From NCBI RefSeq assembly GCF_014356525.2, contig NC_052509.1:34555236-34619235 (forward strand): DNA of 64,000 bases, written 5' to 3'. The stretch comes from Nilaparvata lugens (Eukaryota > Arthropoda > Insecta > Hemiptera > Delphacidae). The position numbers and the translations under genes were made by a program. Under the pieces are notes generated by a model, which was given only the letters and a program-made list of their open reading frames with translations, did no database searches and was not told where the DNA came from. Below, in pieces: positions 32,624 through 46,000 of this stretch. How positions within the stretch are numbered: the stretch's first letter is position 1; the number at the start of each line of letters is the position of its first letter.

Positions 32624-35439
32624 ATATTTCTATTAAATAGAAATTGTAAGACTTCTGTGGAATTCATAAATTTCCAAGTAAAGATCATTAATAATATATT
32701 TGGCGTGTAAGATTATTGAAATGGAAATCCGGATAAAGATAAATCAGCGCTTTATACATGAAAAAATGTAAAATTTTTTTACTTGGAACTTAGAATTAGG
32801 TTACAATGCGACTTTCAAGAAATTAAATCTGTTATTATCACAATCGATTTTTATAATAATTACTGTCAATGTAGCTTTTCCAATCATAATACAGCATAAT
32901 TACCACTCAATTTGAAATCGACTTCTTCATTCTTGCAAACCATTTACCAGAGATGGTAAATTTTACCATTTTACTGTTTCTTGTGACATAGCGTAATGTT
33001 GATGTTGAAGAGTATTTATGTGCTTTCGAGCAATATTGATTTCTAAAACATTTCACAAGATGATTAGAGGATGATCAGCCATTTCTTTCTGTATAGGTAC
33101 TCTATCTATTGTGATTGTGATGTCGTGGTAAATTCCAATATTGAATAAGAAAACTTGAAAACAACAACTTTATCAGTTGAAATAACGAGAAGCAAGTTTC
33201 TTGTGTTCTTGTCTCGTCTAAGATCTCATCAAGCTAAGCTGAATTATTATGTTATACGTTATTCTTAACTGACATGTAGTTATGACAATTTGTAATAATG
33301 TTATCCAATAATATATCTTTCTTTCTTGAATCAGATTTGTCTTTATACGGTAACTCTTTATATATGGAGGAATAATTATTCCAGTATTTTAAAAAACGTT
33401 TTACAAATTAGGAAATCTCTAAGTTTAAATGATATAAAAACAATGGAAGATTTCAACAAACTTTCAAGTTTTTATTCAAAAACAAACTGAACTATAAAAA
33501 TTATCATAATTATCAGCATTTTTTCTCACTTATTTTCAAAATAACTTTCACTAACAATCCTTCTAAAACTACTCAATACTGAACAACATACAGTAAGTCA
33601 ATTTTCGCACTGATAATATGGTAACTTTTTCATTTTAATCTTAGGCTACATGTATCGCACTTGTCTCACTTGATTTTGTAGTCCAATTTTATTACAGTTA
33701 AGTTGTTGTAGCATTAAGCTCTGAATTCACCTTGATGGAAGCACTTGGTTTTCAAGTTCATTATTATCCAATCTCAAACCATCATGTTCATCGCGCTGTC
33801 TTGTCATCATGTTGAAGTCATTCAATTAATCTGTAAGGAACGTCAAATACATTTTAACTTCATATTTTGGTATAATTAATCACTGATTTCATATTCACTG
33901 CAATGATTATTGTTTCTTGTATTCACTTGGAGAGAAACTTCATAATATTCAGAATGTAAGATATATTTCAATTATCATTTGTTTCAATATATATAGTTAG
34001 TTCTGAAATATTGTTGTTTGGGCTTTCAATTTTCTCTTGAATAAAAATAATACAGTTTGGAATAAAATGCTTACATTGATTATATTCAATTTTGTCGTAT
34101 TGGAGACCTCTTCAACTTAGTATAATAAGCTGGCTGAGCTTGTATGATAGGCTACAGTATAATCAATTTAAATATTTTATTCTCAAGCTCTGATAAATGA
34201 AAAAATAAATGGTTTTCCATTTATTGTAGGTTTCAACAAGAAAATAGTATATTGTTGACATCATCAGTAGTATAATAATTTAATGAAGAAAATTAAGTAA
34301 AAAGATTGTATTCTATACATAATTAGTAATTTATTATAACATTGGATGAACGTTTTTATGAAATCGATAAAGAAAACTAATATTTTACTACACAATGAAA
34401 TTTTAAAGCAGTAAATTCAATTCTTATATATTACACTGAATCATAATTATTCAAAAGGTTTGGGTATAGTTATAATTAAATTCTGTATTTTTATAAAGAA
34501 AAAGATGCATAAATAAGCATAAAACATTCAACAAAACTGATATAATATTTTTTTAATTTCTACTTTTTCAGATCATAGATGTATCTAAAAATACCAATAG
34601 TTCCTGTCCTATAAAATTCGTATGAAGGGATTGATGATGCAATGGAAATATAACTCTCACTTGAAAATGCGGCTCCAAAGGTGATAAAGAAAATAACAGT
34701 CATTGTGACTCAGATTATTGACATGGAATCAATAGCAATAAAAAATGCATTATATCTTGTGATCTACGAATCACAGATGTAGGCTGTACGAATATGAACA
34801 AAAATAGGTCTGAAAAACATGACGTCATGGTAATTGATTCTATTGATGAAATCTTCTAGAATATGAAAGGATAGTACTCGCATGTTCGCATCATTCAACT
34901 TCAGTGCCGTATTAAAGTTTTAATACCGTAGCCTACCGTATATGTAAAATTAGAGGGCTTAGTCGAAATCACTTTTGATAAATAAGTAGCCTACTTATTT
35001 GTTCCTATCAATAGTGTGTTACGATTTCTATTAAAATGAGATTCATAAAAACAGAAATTCTACTGTGATAAAATAGCTATTTATGTATTAACAGCATAAA
35101 ACGCGACTCTATTGATTGAGAAGAGCAGTTATCGCACGATAATTTTGCAAAAGCAATAAAGAAGTTTCACGCTCGAATCATACAAAACGTTTTATACATC
35201 TGCATTATGGGACTACAAAACAATGAATAATACATTTTCGCCATTGTTGATGAACATTATCCACGTTATAATGGCAGTGAAGATGGACAGGACAGCGTTG
35301 TCGATTCTCTGCCTTAAATAATAATCAAATCAATCTATTCCTCTTTATGAATACACATTACAAAAAATTATAGAAAGCATTATAGGAAATTTTCTTCACA
35401 TGGGCTATGATGCCTGTGTGCGAAAAAGAGTCCGAATCA
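32624..35439. other. AT-rich non-coding stretch
   Basis: About 2.8 kb without any recognised gene, RNA or repeat. CACGTTATAATGGCAGTGAA at about 35260 recurs near 51390, 52150 and 53230. Confidence 0.6.
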
Positions 35440-35590
35440 TTTAATATATCCATTTTAATTAAGAGGAGGAAACAAGAGGAAAAACTAACTAAAGAGAGAG
35501 AGAGAGAAAAAAAATGGAAGAAGGGAAGAGAAGGGGGAAGAAAGAGAAAGTAAAAGGAGACAGATAGTAAGAAGAAAGTACAAAATAGAA
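35440..35590. repeat. Purine-rich low-complexity tract
   Basis: About 150 bp of mainly A and G, including an (AG) run near 35490-35507. The minus-strand frame over it (Phe/Leu/Ser-rich) is composition-driven. Confidence 0.8.
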
Positions 35591-35696
35591 AAGTTTTTAA
35601 TTTGGGTCGAGGATCATCCATCAGGGCCGCCAGGCAAGCACATGCTAGAGACGGACATAGCAAATTAAAAACAGATTATTATTTTCAAAAAACCTT

Positions 35697-36134
35697 CTAG
35701 AAATGGTAAACAGACCGCAATAGCATCTCCGATGTTTCTCTACTGTGTTGGAACAGCCAAGAGAGCAACATTTCCTTGTACGCGGCATTACTGTATGTGT
35801 TAAAGATTGACAACTGAACAGGCATGTTGCAACACAAGCGATGAGAAATATAATAGGGGCATCGGGATGAGGCCAAACTCGGCATCCTTATGTTGCTAAT
35901 GCTAGAGGCACGTGTGAAATGGTCATGATTTGATACAATTATATTTAAACTTTCCCTTCCTTTAAGCATATGCACAAGTAGAGCTTTCATAAAAAGCTGT
36001 CGAATATCCAAAACCTGAAACTCTATGAAAAGCTGATCAGTAGGATAACGTCTTGGATGGCCTGTCGCAGTCTTGATAACTGCCTTCTGCACAATCAGCA
36101 GCAGCTTCAATACGTTCATAAAGGCACCCCCCAT
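35697..36134 (-). pseudogene. LINE C-terminal domain, decayed
   Basis: 145 codons of low family resemblance. It is placed in the right order and orientation to be the C-terminal part of the RT protein. It contains no catalytic motif and is split from the palm by frameshifts between 36134 and 36469. Confidence 0.5.
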
Positions 36135-36465
36135 ACAACAATACCACTGTGGAGCAGTGCTTGAACATAAGCAAAGTATGCCAATCTCACAATAGAAGGA
36201 TCTAGCAGGGAGTTTAACTTTTTAAATAAATATATATATATTTTTTCTGAGCTTTTGCTTTAGGTGCGATGTGTGCTTATCCCATCTCAGATTCTTATCA
36301 AAGTATACACTAAGGTATCTATACTCAGAGAGTACTCCAGCTCATGACAATTGCATGTAGTAAGATCCGGACATGTATGAATAATAATAGACAATCCATC
36401 CCTCATATTAACATTATGATTACTGAGTTGCAGAGGCATTACTTTTGTTTTGTTTGTATTTAAGG

Positions 36466-36927
36466 TCAAGGAGTTTTGATCAAACCATTTTTCAGGGTGT
36501 TAAGGCCCTCATTAGCTATTCTATAAGCACCATTCCATGTTTTGCCTTCAAACAGTACAGCTGCATCGTCTGCAAAAAGGAACATTTTCCCCCTGGATTC
36601 TACCTTCACAATAAGAAACAGAAGGGGACCGAGTGTGCTGCCCTGTACTACCCCGTAGTCTACAGTTGCCATGGAGCTTTCAATGTTCAACACTCTAACC
36701 ACCTGTTTGCGGTTAGTGAGGTAATGTGTGAACCAATCCAGGGAAATGCCACGTACCCCGACATGCTCCAGCTTCTTGAACAGTGCTCTTCTATCAATGA
36801 AGTCAAACGCTTTCGCCAGATCAAGGAAAGCAGTGACCAGGCAGTTGCCCCGAGACAAACTATTGAAGGCAGATGTTGCAAAGTCAAATAAGGCCTCATT
36901 AAACACCGACCCCCTCCCTGAATCCAT
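36466..36927 (-). pseudogene. LINE reverse transcriptase, palm
   Basis: 153 codons with LVTAFLDLAKAFDFIDRRAL (block A, catalytic Asp at about residue 37), YGVVQGSTLGPLLFL (block B, Pro of the usual GVPQGS lost) and MFLFADDAAVL (block C, FADD active site intact). A short segment before FADD is missing, so the usual YINDL box is replaced by VKVESRGK. The frame ends at 36466 in the thumb. Confidence 0.88.
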
Positions 36928-37483
36928 AATGCTCTGAAGCTATAATTTTGTGAGCTTCAAGAAAGGTACTTAGCTGTACCTTCACCACCCTTTCCAAGTT
37001 TTTGGAGAAAACAGAAAGGAGTAATATAGGTCTGAAATTTGGGTATGCATTCTTATCTCCACCCTTGTGTATGGGAATGACAGTTGCTACTTTCAGGGCC
37101 CTTGGAAAAACGCCTTGTCTCATGCTATTATTGATTATGTGAGCTAAAGGTTTAGCAAAATATTCAACATTATTCTTAACTAGGGACGCTGCAACACCAT
37201 CAAATCCAGGGGCAGAGTCACCCTTCATGGAAAGGATTATTGAAGTAATTTCCGCCTCTGTTACAGCTTGGAAAAAGAAAGTATTTGGATTGGAAAAATC
37301 TCCATCTGCTACAATCCTTTCACCACCCGAATTCAGAGCTGCAGCTAGACTATACCCTACCTTGGAGTAATAGTTATTGAAATTGTCTGTCACTTGCTTA
37401 ATGCTATCCATATTACTGTAATTCTGGGTGTAAACCTGAAATTGGAAAATCATTACTTTTTCTTCGTCTTCCTGCCAGTTCAT
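36899..37483 (-). pseudogene. LINE reverse transcriptase, fingers
   Basis: 194 codons with ITSIILSMKGDSAPGFDGV (about residues 75-93), FPRALKVATVIPIHKGG, NFRPILLLSVFSKNLERVV and ASEHYGFREG, the standard RT blocks 0-2 of Jockey-clade LINEs. The frame is lost at about 36900; palm block A follows in the next frame. Confidence 0.87.
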
Positions 37484-37632
37484 TTACTACTCTCCATATT
37501 TTTTTATTTATTTATTCGTGGACAGAATCACAAATCATATAAATCTATTCCATTCCCAAATTTTGATAAATTAATAGAATGTCCAAAAAATAGGTTATGT
37601 TTCTACTGTAAAACGTTCAAGTTCAATTTTCG

Positions 37633-37698
<66 letters not shown>

Positions 37699-38224
37699 CA
37701 CATAACAGAAGACACTTGAAAGTTTGTAATATGAATTAAAACAGGAGACATTAGACATAAATAGATTGAAAACACTTAAATACTTATTAGAAATTTTCGG
37801 AAACGGAGTTTCCTTCCTCAACCGAGCAGACTGCAGTTTGAAATCCAACGGTCGTGTGACCACAGAGTACGCACGGAGAGTCAATTGTAGCAGCAGAGAC
37901 CACAGATTACGCGGTGCAGACGGATGGAGAGAAAAAGGTTACAGATTCAGGGGACATTATGGGGTATTTAGGGGGCATTTACAAACGGGATATTTAAGAT
38001 TTGAGTGGGTTATGAATAAGGAAAGGTGTAGCTTATGAATTGATAGAAAAGAGGAGATTTAAAATTAGAAATCAAAAAAGAATTAGACTAAAATTGGAGA
38101 AAGGAATTGTAGAATTGAACTTGAATGAAATTTATTTTCCATTTTTATTGAACATTTAATATATATTTGATAGCTGTGAAATTTATTATGATATGATGAA
38201 ATTTATTTCAATTTAATTAAACAG
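37484..38224. repeat. TA microsatellite with foldback-family arm
   Basis: A (TA)n run of 61 bp (37637-37697) is followed by CATAACAGAAGACACTTG...GATTGAAAACACTTAAA...CGGAGTTTCCTTCCTCAACCGAGCAG and a ...GTGACCACAGAGTACGC... segment. This is the same family as the arms at 51.0-51.3, 52.2-52.4, 53.0-53.2 and 59.9-60.1 kb, always beside a TA run. No gene. Confidence 0.75.
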
Positions 38225-38268
38225 TTGTTAGCTATGGTACTATTGCTGTCTGTTGAGACCAGGACTTT

Positions 38269-38850
38269 TCACTCCACTAGATATCTCAGATGGCAAGTAT
38301 ACTTCAATGGCAACAACACTTCTGACCCTTCTTGCCCTCCCCCCACGACTACTCCTGACCAAATCATCAAAAAGTTTGCCCCAAAATCCAATCGTGAACC
38401 CAGCCAACCACCTGTTGAAATCTTCTGCAATTTTCCCTCCAACTTTCTCAAGAGAAAGATGTGAGGAATAGTATCAAAGGCCTTGGCTAAGTCCAAATAG
38501 ACAGCCAAGGTCCTTTTGTTCATTCGAAAATTATCTGTCACAATCCTCACCAGCTCTGATATTGCATCCTCAGTGCATTTTCCCTCTTGAAAACCAAATT
38601 GATTTTCTGCTATTAAATTATGGCTTTGAAGATATTTCATTATACGTACCTTCATCAATTTTTCAAAAATCTTAGACAGGTTACTTATTAGACTAATAGG
38701 GCGGTAATTTTCAGGAGCTTGTCTCTCACCTGATTTAAATAGTGGAATTATATTTGCAACCTTAAAGTGTGAAGGAAAATGACCTGTTTCGAAACATTTG
38801 TAAAACAAAATTGATAAAGGCTGAGATATGTATACTGATATATTTTTCAA
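38269..38850 (-). pseudogene. LINE reverse transcriptase, fingers and palm A
   Basis: 193 codons with FPSHFKVANIIPLFKSGE, ENYRPISLISNLSKIFEKLM, AENQFGFQEGKCTEDAISEL and LAVYLDLAKAFDTIPH (block A with catalytic Asp). After LLRKLEG the sequence no longer fits the family and reads through unrelated DNA, so a deletion or junction lies near 38450. Confidence 0.87.
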
Positions 38851-39123
38851 ACAAACATTGCTTATATTATCAATACCAGGAGATTAATTAGTTTTTAGTG
38901 TATTTATCATGGCAGCAACTTCATCGGAGTTTGTAGGGAAAATGAAAAACGAATCTCGAAAATGTTGAGTATGTGGAACTAAAGTTGGTACTGGGTGACT
39001 TGAGCTCAAACTATTATTCAGATTTTCTGCATAACTTCTACCTACTTGCGAGAAATGATTATTTAATATAGGGTCGATGTCAGGAGCTTATCTATTTCGT
39101 TTTATATCTAAAATTTCCTCTAT

Positions 39124-39486
39124 TCAGAGCCACGTCTTTTTGTTGTTCCCTTTACAAGTTGACATTTTATTTTTAAAGTAGTCTAGTTTAGCTTTCTTAA
39201 TTAGTGTGTTAAGTAGATTTCTATAGTTTTTGTATCTAGCTTTCAGTGTAGCATTAAATGGTGGGATTTTCAGTTTTTTATGTAGTTTGTCCCTCTCTCT
39301 TATGGATTTTATTAGCCCTGAAGTTATCCATTTTTTTAATGGTCTATTTTCATTTGTCATTTTAATTTGTTCGGTAGCAGAATCTATGTGGTCCATCAGT
39401 TTCTCAAAGAAAGCATTTATTTTGTCATCCAAATCAAGATTAGCCTCATTAAAAGTAGTTTCATTCTTCCAACTTTCCTGTCTCAA
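39124..39486 (-). pseudogene. LINE linker between endonuclease and RT
   Basis: 120 basic codons with RPLKKWITSGLIKSIRERDKL and YKNYRNLLNTLIKKAKLDYF, the same linker pattern as in the LINE at 12072-12845. It ends in a stop at NNKKTWL. Confidence 0.8.
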
Positions 39487-39563
39487 CTTGTCCGTAAGGT
39501 TCTTATAGTTTATTCGTTTAATAATATTCTCCTTTACATCAATATAGACTGGGTTTGAATTTC

Positions 39564-40171
39564 CTATGTGTAGTGTAGTACAGAAGTGGCCAGTAATACA
39601 TACTTACAGGTCCTTTGAACAGAGCTTATTATGTTTTCATATTTAAAATTAGCATTTTTATAAAAAATGTGGTCTAAGCATGTACCTGTATTGTGTGTTA
39701 CTCTAGTAGGTACATTAATAAGAGATCTCAGGCCATACATTCGCATTAGACCGCTATATTCATTTGTCAAACTACTGTTACGTAAGATATAAATGTTTAT
39801 ATCTCCTATTAAAACCGCATTCTCATTCTTATCAATATTTCTCAGCATAATATCTAACTCGTTAAAGAAAACTTCAATATTAGCAGGGGGTGATCTGTAC
39901 ACGACAATCAACGATACGAAGCAGTCGAATGCTTGTTATCTAATCGAGACGATATCAGCCTCCGAGCTCTCACAATTTACACAAACTTTATGCCATCCCT
40001 CACAAATAAACACAGACCGTTACTTTTGTTCAGCTGGCCTGGCTTATCAATAACTGAGTAACCGTCTATTCCGTAATCAAAAGATCTGTTTTCAGTCATC
40101 CACGTCTCGGTTAATACTATTAAATCGTATTTAATCTTGCAGTTTTGTACAGTGTAAATGAATTCATCCAC
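39564..40171 (-). pseudogene. LINE endonuclease in two frames
   Basis: 39977-40171 gives KYDLIVLTETWM, the catalytic Glu motif. 39564-39911 gives MIVVYRSPPANIEVFFNEL, AVLIGDINI (the usual GDFN with Ile for Phe) and THNTGTCLDHIFYK, the Asp/His-proximal block. A frameshift between 39911 and 39977 separates them. The final SDH motif is lost near 39600. Confidence 0.85.
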
Positions 40172-40289
40172 ATTTTTACTAATACTACTAAAATTTTTAC
40201 TAAATCATTTATCAAAGTGATTGATGATAAGGACCGATAAGGTTAAACAATGAGTGCAATATAAATGTCAATAGTCAATCGATTTTCAA

Positions 40290-40650
40290 TAACTATTATA
40301 TTAGTCTGCTCGACCACTATTTAAGTTTCAGTGAAGAATAAAACATCAATAAAAATAATTTATACTTTAAGCTAATATGATTTTTCTACTTTTCAATAAT
40401 ATTATCATGTTATTCAGTTCGGCCACTATTTGAGTTTCAGTGGAGAATAGAAAAATCAATGAATAATAAATTGTACTCTAAGCTACCATGATTTTATACT
40501 TTATCAATTCATCCTCAAGTTACCTACATATCAAAATTACAATACATCGATTATAAAAACAATTTATACCTACGCTACCACGATTCTATACTCCATCAAT
40601 TCATCCTCAAGTTAATATAATATGAAAATCACAATACATTGATCATATGT
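40290..40650. repeat. Degenerate tandem repeats of about 110-120 bp
   Basis: Three imperfect units share GACCACTATTTAAGTTTCAGTG, AATTTATACTTTAAGCTA and CATCAATTCATCCTCAAGTTA words. No coding role is visible. Confidence 0.65.
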
Positions 40651-40734
40651 TGAGGAATACGTTGAGGAATATTCTGGGTATTCTGAGGCAGATAATAGTC
40701 TTCAAGAGCTATTCCAGAACAATAACATCGAGAG

Positions 40735-41810
40735 GCAATGCTCGCCTACGTACATGTAGGGAAAAAAGGATTATAATAGCATAAAAAAGGAATCATGTAG
40801 AAACAATAATAAACAATCAATAAAAAATGCGATGAAGTATGCCAATTACTTGTGCCAACATTACTTGTGTCAATATGAATATCCTGAAATATTAGTGTCT
40901 TTGAGTTATCTGAGTATCTGAAGGTCATCAGCATACAGATGAAATTTGCAGTGTTTTATGCATTTTGCAATGTCATCGATGTAGAAAGAGGCCCAAGAAC
41001 AGAGCCTTGGGGGACTCCTCGGGTTACATTTCTCCATGAAGAGACCTCATTATTGGCCCTGACACACTGTTGGCGATTCGACTAGTAGGACTCGATCCAT
41101 TTTACACAACCCTCTCCAAAACCAAGATTTCTTAAATTCAGAAGGAGGAGTGGATGATGAACACAGTCGAACGCCTTTGAAAAATCTAATAGTGTCAGAA
41201 TAGTACCCTGACTACTATCCATATCTGACCTGATATCCTCAGTAACTTTGAGCAGACTCAACTTTGAGCAGGTCGTACTGTGACGTGTGCGGAACCCAGA
41301 CTGAAAGGTAGACAGAAGATGGAAACGTTCTAGAAAAACAGAAAACTGCTGATGAACAAGTTTCTCGAGACATTTAGACAGAGCTGGGAGAATACTGATA
41401 GACCTCAGATCTGATAATGATTCAACTGAAGAGCATTTGGGCAGAGGTGAGACTAAGGCTAATTTCCAAATTGAGGGGAAAATGACGATTCCAAAGATTT
41501 ATTGAAAATTATCGTAAGAATAGGCAAGGTGAAGGGAAGAGTATCTTTGATGAATTTGATAGGTATGCAATCAACTCCAACTGCATTGCTTGTCATTCCC
41601 ATGATTATCCTCATTACATCAGCTTCAGTCACAGGAGAAAAGGAGAGCTGCTGAGCAGGTGTTACATGATGCGCCGCTCTTAGCCTGTTCAAGTGGTCAT
41701 GAGCACCAGACAGGTCAACAGGATTATCAGTAAAGCTATCATTGATATCATCTAAATTGAAAGGTAACGACTGAACTTTCCAAGCACGATGCACAGGTTC
41801 AGCCTAGGTA
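40735..41810 (-). mobile_element. LINE RT remnant, minus strand
   Basis: The 111-codon frame 41459-41794 has LSFSPVTEADVMRIIMG and IPIKFIKDTLPFTLPILTIIFNKSLESS. After a frameshift the reading continues through SGFRTRHST, LTLLDFSKAFDCVHHPLL (block A), NVTRGVPQGSVLGPL (block B, near 41010-41030) and a YADDLQ box near 40920. All RT blocks are present in pieces, with the endonuclease missing. It belongs to a different LINE family from its neighbours. Confidence 0.85.
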
Positions 41811-41879
41811 ATGGCGATGTCGATTAAAGCTGGATTCGCACATAGCATTGAAAATACAATAATTCCCATCTCTAATATT

Positions 41880-43081
41880 ATACAGAGTGGGTGAAAAGTC
41901 TGATAATGGCTAAATATCTCATACACAAAGGTAATTTGACGGTAGGTGTGATTGGGGATCCTACTCAATTCGAAAATACTACTTTATTATGACTAAAAAT
42001 CTGGTCAGCCATCTTGGATCCGCCATATTGAATGCAACTTTATTTTTTTAAATAGGAAGGTGGTCATGCAATAAATGATTTCGATACGGAATTTCAAGAA
42101 AAAAAGAATGGCGAAAACCGCATATCGATATCTCAAACCGTTTTGAAGATGTTCTTATTATAAATCAATACTATTCAAAGCAGAAAAGATGAAAAATGTC
42201 TGAGAACGGCTTAATATATAAAGGTTACACAAAGGTTATTTGATGGTGGATGTGATCGAGGGTCCTACTCAAATTGGAAACACTACTTTAATATGACTTT
42301 AAAAATCTGATGCGCCATCTTGGATCCGCCATATTGAATGCAACTTAATTTTCTTAAATAGGAAGGTTGTCATAGGATACATGAATTCGATACGGAATTT
42401 GAAGACAAAATGAATGGTGAACACCGCACATCGATATCTCAAACAGTTTAGAAGATAGACTATTCACATTATTAATCAATACCATGCAAATCTGAAATGA
42501 AACACATGAGTGGTATTGATTAATAATATGAATAATTTCTAAATGGTTTGGGATATCGATGTGCGGCTTTCACCATTCATTTTTTCTTAAAATTTGGTAT
42601 CGAAATCATGTATTGCATGACCACCTTCCTATTAAAAAAAAAGTTGCATTCAAAATGGCGGACCAGATTTTTAAAGTCATAGTAAAGTAGTATTTTCGAA
42701 TTGACTAGGATCCCCAATCACACCCACCCTCAAATTACCTTTGTGTATGATATATTAATTAAGCCGTTCTCAGACTTTTTTCTTCCTTTTCTGCTTTGAA
42801 TAGTATTGATTAATAATGTGGATATCTTCAAACCATTTTGAGATATCAATTTGCGGTTCTCGTCATTCTTTTTTTCTTGAAATTCCGTATCGAAATCACG
42901 TATCACATGACCACCTTCCTATTTAAAAAAATTAAGTTGCATTCAATATGGCGGACCAGATTTTTTAAGTCATAGTAAATTAGTATTTTCGAATTGAGTA
43001 GGATCCCCAATCACTCCCATCCTCAAATTACCTTTGTGTATGAGATATTAAGCCGTTCTCGGACTTTTCACCCATTCTGTA
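41880..43081. mobile_element. Foldback element with multiple nested arms
   Basis: TATACAGAGTGGGTGAAAAGTC at the left is mirrored by GACTTTTCACCCATTCTGTATA at the right. Inside, a module (GTTCTCAGACATTTTTC.., ATATCTCAAA, TCGATACGGAATTTCAAG, GACCACCTTCCTATT, ATTGAATGCAACTT) occurs about four times, twice in each orientation. No protein is encoded. The right end coincides with the leader of the Helitron-like element. Confidence 0.85.
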
Positions 43082-46000
43082 TAAAAGCGAAATGGCACTG
43101 ATTCATTCACTTTCTCGTTCATTCATCAACTGAACTAAAAATCTACTGGACCAAATACGTTCAATTTGGCAAGTTACGTTTAGCCAAAAGTTGAGACGCC
43201 CAATTTCCTCCCAAGATCGGCGATTTTTGAGCGTTTTTCCTGCGTTTTTTTGGCCTTTTCAAGACTAATTGATAGATCATGTTCAAATTTAGTACAGTGG
43301 TCTAGAGATTTTGCTTGAGAGGACTTCAGAATTACGCCAAAGATACGCCCAAGATGGGTGGTTTTACAGCGTTTTCTCACATTTTCCAAGAATCAATTGA
43401 GAGAATATACAAATGTTCAAACTTGGTACAAAAGTTCAGCCTCTAAAAGTCTGCTTCGCTTGCCTTTTAGACCGGGTGCAAATGTCATTCCGTGGTCATT
43501 TTTGAGTAACATCCGTGGAAGATGTCTCAATTTCTTCGTTTGGTCTAGCATAATAAGGATCGTGATGATGATAAGTCAAAATCACAGGCAAACACCTCGG
43601 AAACAAGATGGCTTTGCAAGATGAGTTTTGCTATATGACTTGTATTTCAATAACCGTTCAAGAAATTCAACCGTTTTTTTAGACGAAAATGTCTTAAAAA
43701 TCTTTCTCTACAATTGTTTTTCTATAAAATTTTCCTCTGAAACGCATATTCTTTTAGTTATAACCTACAAAAGCCCAAAAAAACTTTTTTATCCTAAATT
43801 TGTTAAAATCTCATTCCATTATAACTTTTTTTGTGCAAGAGATACAGAGAAATTTTGAATCTATGAAATTTAGAGCGTTTTTTCAACTTTGGAACAATAT
43901 ATCTTTGTGCGCTGTACGTCAAGAAATGAGTTCTCCAGCGCCCTCCAAAGAAAACCTTGCATGATTTCTGGTGCGTTTTTCCATTCGCATGAGGTAACAA
44001 GCTAGAAATATAAAATCGATTTTTCTTGACTACTTCAAGATAGAGACTTGCTAATGGTCTCTATCTCTTCGTTACTACAAGACGAATGAGAATATTGATG
44101 ATGGAAACAACGAAAATAATCGACATCATTGAAACATACAAGATGGCGGTCATTACTGAAAGAAATTTTTATATCGCTTGTTATTCAGTTATTGTGAGAG
44201 ATATCGGATTGATTTTATCACCAAAGTGTTTAGAATTATCCAAACATTGATGTTCGAAAGAATAATCTCATTTCGACCACTCTTTTCATTATTTATTCAA
44301 CTTCAAAAACTTGAAACATACATTTTTCGGGGACAATATTTCACTTTCCATCCCGTACATGTATTCGCAGTAGACAAACACTAGTATTGTTGGCACAGAA
44401 TTGTAGGATATTATGAAAGCTTTAAAATGACATCTGGTTGGAAGCTGTAAGTCCATATTTTACGGCTGGAGCGTCATCGGAAAAAGAGTAAAAAGTACTG
44501 TTTGCAGCGGAAAACAAGCTTTTTCCACCAAATGCCAATTCCAACAATTAGAAAACCGTGTAACTCATGACTCCTTGAAGGTAAAGACTTGGGAATGGTA
44601 TCAATCTCTTCATAATGATGTGTAGAAAGAGATAATCCATGATGGCATTCTCAAAAATGTTTGTCATCATGAAAAAAACAAGATCGGCAAAAATTTGTCG
44701 ATTTTCAAGAAATCGTCTGTAATTCTAACAATGTCAGGATATCTGATCAATTAAGCGATTTGGAAGCTTAAAAATAATCATACTACAATATCCGGAAGAT
44801 TTATCCAATTACACCAACTTTTACTATGATGAATATAACTACAAATTCTTTAAATCAGATTTTTGGCCTCCATCTTGGATTTCTCTATGATGACAAACAT
44901 TTTTGAGATTGCCATCATGGATAATCTATTTCCACATATCTTTACGAAGAGATTGATACCATTTTCAGGTCTGTACCTTCAAGGGGTCATGGGGTTACAT
45001 GGTTTTCTAATTGTTCAGGTTTGGCATATATGGTGAAAAAGAGTGTTTTCCGCTGCAAACAGTGTAATTTTTTCTCTTTTTCCAATGACGCTCCAGCCTT
45101 AGAAGGTGGACTTACAGCCTTCAACTAGATGTCAATTTGAAGCTTTTATAATATTCTACAACACTGTGCCAATAATATTGGTGTTTGTTCACTCTGAATA
45201 CATTTACAGGGTAAAAATAAAATTTTGTCCCCATAAAAATTCTAATTTCAAGAGTTTGAAGCTATATTCACCATAATAAAAGTTGGTGTAATTGGATAAA
45301 TCTTTCGGATATTGTAGTATCAATATTTTTAAGCTTCCAGATCGCTTAATTGATCCGATATCCAGACATTGTTAGAATTACAGACGATCCGATATCTCTC
45401 ACAATAACTGAATAACAAGCGATATAAAAATTTCTGTCAATAATGATCGCCATCTTGTATGTTTCAATGACGTCGAATATTTTCGTTGTTTCCATCATCA
45501 ATATTCTTATTCGTCTTGTTGTAACGAAGATATAGAGATCATTAGCAAGTCTCTATCTTGAAGTAGGCTAGTCATGAAAAAATCGATTTTATAATAATTC
45601 TAGCTTGTTACCTCATGCGAATGGAAAAACGCACCACAAATCATGCAGGGTTTTCTTTGGGGGGCGCTGGAGAACTCATTTCTTGACGTACAGCGCACAA
45701 AGATATATTGTTCCAAAGTTGAAAAAACGCTCTAAATTTCATAGATTCAAAATTTCTCTGAATCTCTTGCACAAAAAAAGCTATAATGGAATGAATTTTG
45801 AACATATTTAGAAAAAACGTTTTATTGGGCTTTTGAAGGTTATAACTAAAAAAATATGTGTTTAGAAGAAAATTTCAAAGAACAAAAATTGTAGAGAATG
45901 AATTTTAAAACATTTTAGTTTAAAAAACGGTTGATTATCTTGAACGGTTATTGAAATACAAGCAATATAGCAAAATCCTGAAAATTTTGGCGGCCATCTT

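Larger units (their letters stand above)
35697..37483 (-). mobile_element. LINE remnant (RT and C-terminal domain), minus strand
   Basis: Encodes, from right to left, a linker (NFNNYYSKVGYSLA), RT fingers, palm blocks A-C and a decayed C-terminal domain on the minus strand. Two frameshifts (near 36910 and 36470) and further decay below 36280 make it inactive. It lacks the endonuclease. It is close to, but not continuous with, the LINE at 38269-40200; a TA microsatellite and a foldback-family segment lie between them. Confidence 0.87.
38269..40200 (-). mobile_element. LINE remnant (endonuclease to RT palm A), minus strand
   Basis: Endonuclease at 39564-40171, linker at 39124-39486 and RT at 38269-38850 lie in order on the minus strand. 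At least three frame breaks and the loss of palm blocks B and C show it is inactive. Sequence left of about 38440 departs from the RT family. Confidence 0.87.

Noticed and set aside
35358..35663. 101-codon Phe/Leu/Ser-rich frame as a membrane protein
   Set aside because: It is driven by the purine-rich tract on the other strand.
40290..40650. CRISPR-like array
   Set aside because: Only three diverged units of about 110-120 bp without spacers, in a eukaryotic context.
43180..45811. Several 65-88-codon frames on both strands
   Set aside because: They lie in the Helitron-like palindrome and appear as mirrored pairs.
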